64,000 nt of DNA from Ctenosaura bakeri (Eukaryota; Chordata; Lepidosauria; Squamata; Iguanidae). Shown piece by piece: positions 59,554 through 64,000 of the stretch. The notes below the pieces were generated by a model that made no database searches, was not told the DNA's origin, and saw only the letters and a list, made by a program, of their open reading frames with translations. The DNA lies in the NCBI GenBank assembly GCA_948474755.1, contig CAOLHI010002508.1, forward strand, positions 186,001-250,000, written 5' to 3'. The stretch's first letter is position 1; each line of letters starts with the position of its first letter. The position numbers were made by a program, and so were the translations under genes.

Positions 59554-60008
59554 GGCTATTTCCGCAAGGGGCGAGGGTATCGCCCTGTGCCGCTACTTAC
59601 TGGGTCTTATGGCTCCCTGGTCCGGTCCAGGCTGCTCCGGAGCAGTGCGTGCTTGTCGCTCCGCACTGCTCCGGCGTAAAAATGGCAGCTTCCAGTTGGT
59701 CGAGGGTCTCGACCAACCGCTGAAGCTTGCCAGCCTAAAGCCCGCCCCCAGCAGATTGCAGGTTCGCATTGGTGTGAGCCTGCAAATCTGCACAAGGGAG
59801 CAGGCTCGCACTGGCATACTCCGTGCTTTTGAAAGACCGAAAGAAACAGGTTTTTCAAAAGCACGCTGGACAACCACTTGGGGTTGTTCAGGAGCAGGCT
59901 GAGGTGCGGATTTATGTTAAATAGTCCGTACTTAGTCCGCTTCCGGGTGCAGACGTCCTCCCTGGAGGATGGACTGCACTGTTTCAAATACCCCGTGCGG
60001 AAATGGCC
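59554..60008 (-). mobile_element. MITE, long subfamily (455 bp)
   Basis: Left end GGCTATTTCCGCAAGG and right end CCGTGCGGAAATGGCC are inverse. TTA flanks both sides (59551-59553 and 60009-60011). The shared interior (GTCCTCCCTGGAGGATGG, then ACTGCACTG) is near the right end, so the copy is inverted relative to 11351 and 50299. Confidence 0.8.
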
Positions 60009-60011
60009 TTA

Positions 60012-60975
60012 CTTTTGAGAAAACATGTTTAACATTGTGCCCCAAGTACCAGTAGCATATTTCTTTATATGAATTGATTGCAATAGTTTTGGTAAACTAA
60101 ATAGGAATTTTCATCCATGATAAGTTCTCAAACTGCCCTGTGACAGATCTCCTAAAGATTTCAGATGTTGTCAGCAAGGCAGCTTATGTGATACATGAGC
60201 TGGAGTGGATTTCATGGGGTGCTTTGACTCTCCCTGTGCCTTTCTATGAAAGAATGAGAGGACCAGTTGTCATCCTCTCACATAAACACAATGAATAGAA
60301 AAATCATAAATTTGTAACTGAGGAAGAAGGAAGAGGATGATTTAGGATATTGCTGGCTGGCAGTTTCTCTCAGTCTACATACAGAGCAATGAAAAGAAAT
60401 ACTGCAAATGAGTAGGAGTCAAGAAATGCAGGATGCCAGTATCTCAGAGATCTGAGAATAGGGAGGCTGAAATGTTTGATTGGAAATGAAGGAAAACTTG
60501 CCAAATAAAACAGACTTTCAGATTACTACTTTGTTGTCATATACAAGATTCTGAGTGTAGTTTCATATGATTTAAAGCAAAAGATGGGCGGAGGAATACA
60601 TCTTTGGCTATACCAAAGTATATCAAAAGTTTCAAAGTCATTCTCCTTCAAGCAATGACAGGGGCCCAGATGTTGGGGATAGATGGTGAACTAATTTTAT
60701 AAGGATGTACCCACTCACCACACTGATGCTATCCACGTTCATTTGTGTTGATAGTCATAGAGGTGCCACAGACCACAACTCTTTAAAAGGTAGGTAAACA
60801 ATGGGGGGAACCTTATTGTCTGAAGCACCTTATTCAGTTTGAAATGACCCCTCCACATACACTTGGACCATAGGCTTCATCTGGGGGGAAAGAGTGGACA
60901 AAGGTAAGGAAAAGGGAAGGGCAGGATAGATATTTGAAATCTATCACATATTTTAGTCTATCACCCATTCCTGAA
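60012..60975. other. Unassigned
   Basis: No gene or repeat recognised before the L2-like fragment. Confidence 0.35.
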
Positions 60976-61054
60976 GTTCCAGGTCTTGTCAGGCCACCCT
61001 GTGCTCTGCTGGTGCTGCTGCTGGTCAGTCTGTCATTAAAAAATGACCATCCAT

Positions 61055-62241
61055 TACAAGATCATATAGCTTACAAGAGAACATCCTGAAGGTTATGTTC
61101 AGATGGTATCTCCCCCCTGCAAGAATAGCTAAGATGTTCAAAAATACAAATGACAAATGTTGGAGATGTCATAAAGAAAAAGGCACTTTATTTCACCAAT
61201 GGTGGGGTTGTAATAGAACACAGAAATTCTGGTTTATGGTTCGAGCAGTCATCCAAAAGGTATTAGAGAGAAAGCTCGATTTAGACCCTAAATTGTTCTT
61301 ATTAGGCATAATTGATCTAAAAAAGGAAGGGAGTGATTGCAAAGAGAGGCTTATATGGCATATGGTCACAACAGCCAGAATGGTATTTGCTAGATACTGG
61401 CAAAAGGAATCAATACATCTAAAGGGAAATGGTTGGAGAAACTCCTAGAGGTGACAGAAATGGACAAGCTAACGTATTTGCTAGAAAGCACATCTGATCA
61501 TAAATTTTTCCAAACATGGCAACCACTTATAAATTATCTGTAGAGAGAATTACAAAAATAATGTGCAGGTATCAAGTATGTATAATTGTTTAAAACGCGC
61601 TCTAAGAAAAGGGGAAAAAAACCCAACAGATGTATTACAACAATGAGGGAAAGGTATCATTGGAGATAAGGAATAGAAAGGGTGAAATTAGAAGTAACTG
61701 TGGAAATGGAATTTATTTAAGTACATGACTATTATAATAGGTAATTGATTAGAAAATGAATTAATCAACCAAGGGTTAATACACAATTGATATATGGGAT
61801 AGAGGGAAGATTCTGAATAATTACTGAAGATTTCCAAATAAGGAGGGATTGACAAATAATTAACCCTAGAGTGTTCCAAAACTAAACTGATATGAAAACC
61901 AAATAGAACTTTGAAGGGTTTAGAATAAGATTTGAATTTGATCCAGTCTGTGGCAATGACAGCGTGTGAAGTCTAAATGTTTTTTTTCCCTATGTTGTGA
62001 TTTTTTTTATTGTCTTTGTTGTTGTTGTTGTTGTTGTTGTCTTTTTTAGGTGATATTGTGATGTAAACAGCTATCATTTGTCTCTGTTTTTTTTCCAATG
62101 GATATTTCTGTTTTATATCTTATGATGCAAAATTGTAGAATGTGCTAGAACTGTGATTTAGACCTATGCAATTACGTTCTTTAACTTTATTATAATTCAA
62201 TGAAAATAATAAATATAAATTTGAAAAAAAAAATTAAAAAC
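61055..62241 (+). mobile_element. 5'-truncated L1 with ORF2 C-terminus
   Basis: A 9-bp duplication, ACCATCCAT, flanks it (61046-61054 and 62242-62250). The coding part opens in mid-ORF2 at SYSLQENILKVMFRWYLPPA and includes CWRCHKEKGTLFHQWWGC, then FARYWQKE. A phase change at about 61425 is followed by a stop near 61541. The 3' UTR has a GTT run at 62022-62040 and an A-rich tail. It corresponds to about 38340 onward in the L1 at 32214. Confidence 0.88.
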
Positions 62242-62401
62242 ACCATCCATGACCTGGTTGTGGCTGAATGGGCTCATGTGGTATGTATTTCAGAGACCTG
62301 AGTGAATGAGTTTGGTGGTGTCTTATCCCAACTTTATCTAACTTGGTTCTCAGTGCAGCATCAGCCCAGACTTGGGGGCTGGCAGGAGGAGTTGCTGTCA
62401 T

Positions 62402-62464
62402 CCATAAGGATTCTGTCACTCTCCATAAGGATTCAGTCAGTCTCCATAAGGACTCTATCACTCT
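62402..62464 (+). repeat. Three tandem 21-bp units within the L2-like fragment
   Basis: CATAAGGATTCTGTCACTCTC and two near copies follow one another. Each unit is seven codons, so the frame (HKDSVTL, HKDSVSL, HKDSITL) is preserved. Confidence 0.85.
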
Positions 62465-62615
62465 CACAAGGAAGATTATCCATTCTAGCACTGACTTTGA
62501 GGGTTTGTACCTTGTGCTGGGCCAAACAGATAGAACAGGAATGCTGCTGGAGTACCTCCTACCCCACTGCCCAGCAGCCTCCCTGTCTGAACTGGCCAAA
62601 GCAGAAGTGGTGCTG

Positions 62616-62664
62616 AAAAAATGATAATGATAATAAAATGGCATTTAGTTTTTATTTTAAAAAA
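62616..62664 (+). mobile_element. 49-bp retroposed insertion with target duplication
   Basis: AGAAGTGGTGCTG (62603-62615) is repeated as AGAAGTGGTGTTG (62665-62677). Between them is an AT-rich segment ending in an A run, consistent with an extremely 5'-truncated LINE tail. Confidence 0.65.
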
Positions 62665-62830
62665 AGAAGTGGTGTTGGAGAAACCCAGGTCTGTGGCTCT
62701 GTAGGACTTCAACATCCATACTGAAGCTAAATGGCAGGTGGGTAGGGGAAAATCTAACCTGGACTTGATTCTGGATGTCAGTTTTGACATGGCTGGTATT
62801 GCAGAAATTTAGCTGTATGATCCTGGGAGA

Positions 62831-64000
62831 GTCAAATTCTTTTAGCTTTACCAGTTATGCTTTTCTCTGCAGTAACAGGCAAAACCTGAAGGCTGAAAAA
62901 TAGAGCTGCAGTGGTTGCAATTCTGCTCCCCTGACAAGTTACCTTGTTGCATAGGTGTGGTGCCGGATTCGAGCAACTTTGGACAACATCGCAGCTAAAG
63001 ATGTCTGTGACACTGAAAAACTAATATTCTCAAAGAACTAGTAATTTTTTTTAGGGCAAAATTTCCCAATTTTCCACAATGCTTCAAAAAATAATAAAAA
63101 GCTGATAGATTATTCAGTAAAGCATAATGAAATTGACTGCACTTCTGTCTACACTGTAGGTCCTTCAGTGAGAACGAGAAGAATAAATGAACATTAGAAG
63201 TCTGTGTCAGGTAATACTCATCAACAGTTGTGTAGGGATGGGGGCGGGGGGGTGGTTCGCCCAGGGTTACAATGTTTTTGGGGTGTCCTGGCCTGTAGCC
63301 ACGCCCCCGCACACACCGCCACACCTCCAAGCGCAGTGGCCATGCCCCTAGTGCCTCACGCCCCCTCCCTACACTCCAAGCTCCATCACTGCTTATCAAT
63401 CCAAAGGGCCTGGGTGGAAAACAGATAGAGAAGATTGGCATATATATTCATAACTAGTAGTTTCTTGTTTATAGAGTTAGAACATGCATTATTCAGTGGT
63501 TCAAAGGCTTAATTAGAATCAAAATAATATGTAAATACACCTTCAGAGATTGGAGCAGCACAAAGAGGCTGTTTTCCTGCTCAGCTGATGTTACATGCAC
63601 AGTTTTCCATCACGTTTTCTCAGCCAAAGAATATCATTGCCAAGCCCCACCTAAGATGTTTTACTAACCTCTAAAATATCACAAGGCTGTTCTACAGCCT
63701 TCAGTTTACAGCAAGGTATCGTGGAAAGAATTTTAATGCTTGAATTCTCATTTCTGAAAGTGTTCTGGAAGTATTTCAAAGATATTGCTTTATTGTTAGT
63801 CTAAGAATTAGAATCCTATTAGAATTCTGGAACATTTCAAGACCATACCAACATGCTTACAGCATGCTTACATGAAAGAAGCACAAGAAGATACCCTGAA
63901 GGTCAGAGAACTGGGTTTACAGCTCTCCAAAAGTATCTTCAAGTCTCATGGGAGGGTAGTTGAATGTTCACCCTCTATATTTATAAAGTAACATAAAAAT
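62831..64000. other. Unassigned, with a GC-rich patch
   Basis: A G-rich then C-rich patch at 63236-63370 stands out from AT-rich surroundings. No gene, CpG-island promoter architecture or repeat end was established. Confidence 0.35.

Larger units (their letters stand above)
60980..62830 (+). pseudogene. L2-like LINE endonuclease fragment, split by an L1
   Basis: Sequence left of 61054 encodes LLVLLLVSLSLK, and right of 62241 continues TIHDLVVAEWAHVVCISET. This fits the start of an L2-type endonuclease domain. Further readable parts are GFECLYLVLGQ-like GLYLVLGQTDRTGMLLEY (about 62510) and LDLILDVSFD (about 62765). The frame has stops and shifts. The reverse transcriptase is absent, and the end near 62830 is approximate. 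Confidence 0.7.

Noticed and set aside
63236..63370. CpG-island promoter
   Set aside because: The patch is short, made mostly of G and C runs, and has no adjacent exon-like sequence.
1..64000. CRISPR arrays, bacterial operons or host protein-coding exons
   Set aside because: No regularly spaced repeats, no ribosome-binding-site-led operons, and no frame matching a recognisable host protein were seen.

Overview
The window reads as non-coding DNA from a squamate reptile (lizard lineage), built largely from transposable elements; no host protein-coding exon could be supported. The lineage call rests on a SINE with a 5S-rRNA-derived head, tRNA-headed SINEs whose tail resembles the Bov-B LINE and ends in CAA repeats, several different long L1 elements, CR1 and L2 LINEs, and a vertebrate copia element. 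No bacterial gene organisation, CRISPR array or rRNA operon was seen.

Layout. 1-10.4 kb: unassigned sequence with SINEs, a local 170-bp duplication and one small MITE. 10.4-13.6 kb: a MITE, a solo LTR, a second MITE and a hAT-like non-autonomous element. 15.6-20.7 kb: a complete-looking Ty1/copia retrotransposon on the minus strand with two indistinguishable 547-bp LTRs, a 5-bp target duplication, a tRNA-iMet primer site and a polypurine tract. Its coding region has a -1 frameshift and an RNase H deletion. 21.1-22.5 kb: a possible pogo/Tigger-like element. 23.3-29.2 kb: a full-length L1 with a 15-bp target duplication, riddled with homopolymer indels. 30.0-30.6 kb: a solo LTR related to the one at 10.6 kb. 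32.2-39.5 kb: an L1 with long 5' UTR, ORF1 and ORF2, broken only by three single-base contractions. 40.95-43.1 kb: a CR1 interrupted by a solo LTR. 43.7-49.8 kb: a full-length minus-strand L1 with 17-bp target duplications that lost its reverse transcriptase core. 50.2-51.8 kb: a CR1 3' end split by a MITE, then a Helitron-like element. 55.1-57.4 kb: a decayed CR1 carrying a 40-bp-arm hairpin. 59.6-60.0 kb: a MITE. 61.0-62.8 kb: an L2-like endonuclease fragment split by a 5'-truncated L1.

The elements are independent insertions, not a working pathway. Nested insertions give relative ages: CR1 and L2 copies are older hosts, while L1s, MITEs and LTRs sit inside them. The most informative items are the copia element, the L1 whose ORF1 stop and ORF2 start overlap in TGATG, the pair of solo LTRs sharing an open frame, and the contrast between clean target duplications and noisy L1 bodies, which suggests local assembly error. 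Family names come from motifs and recalled family features; no database search was run.
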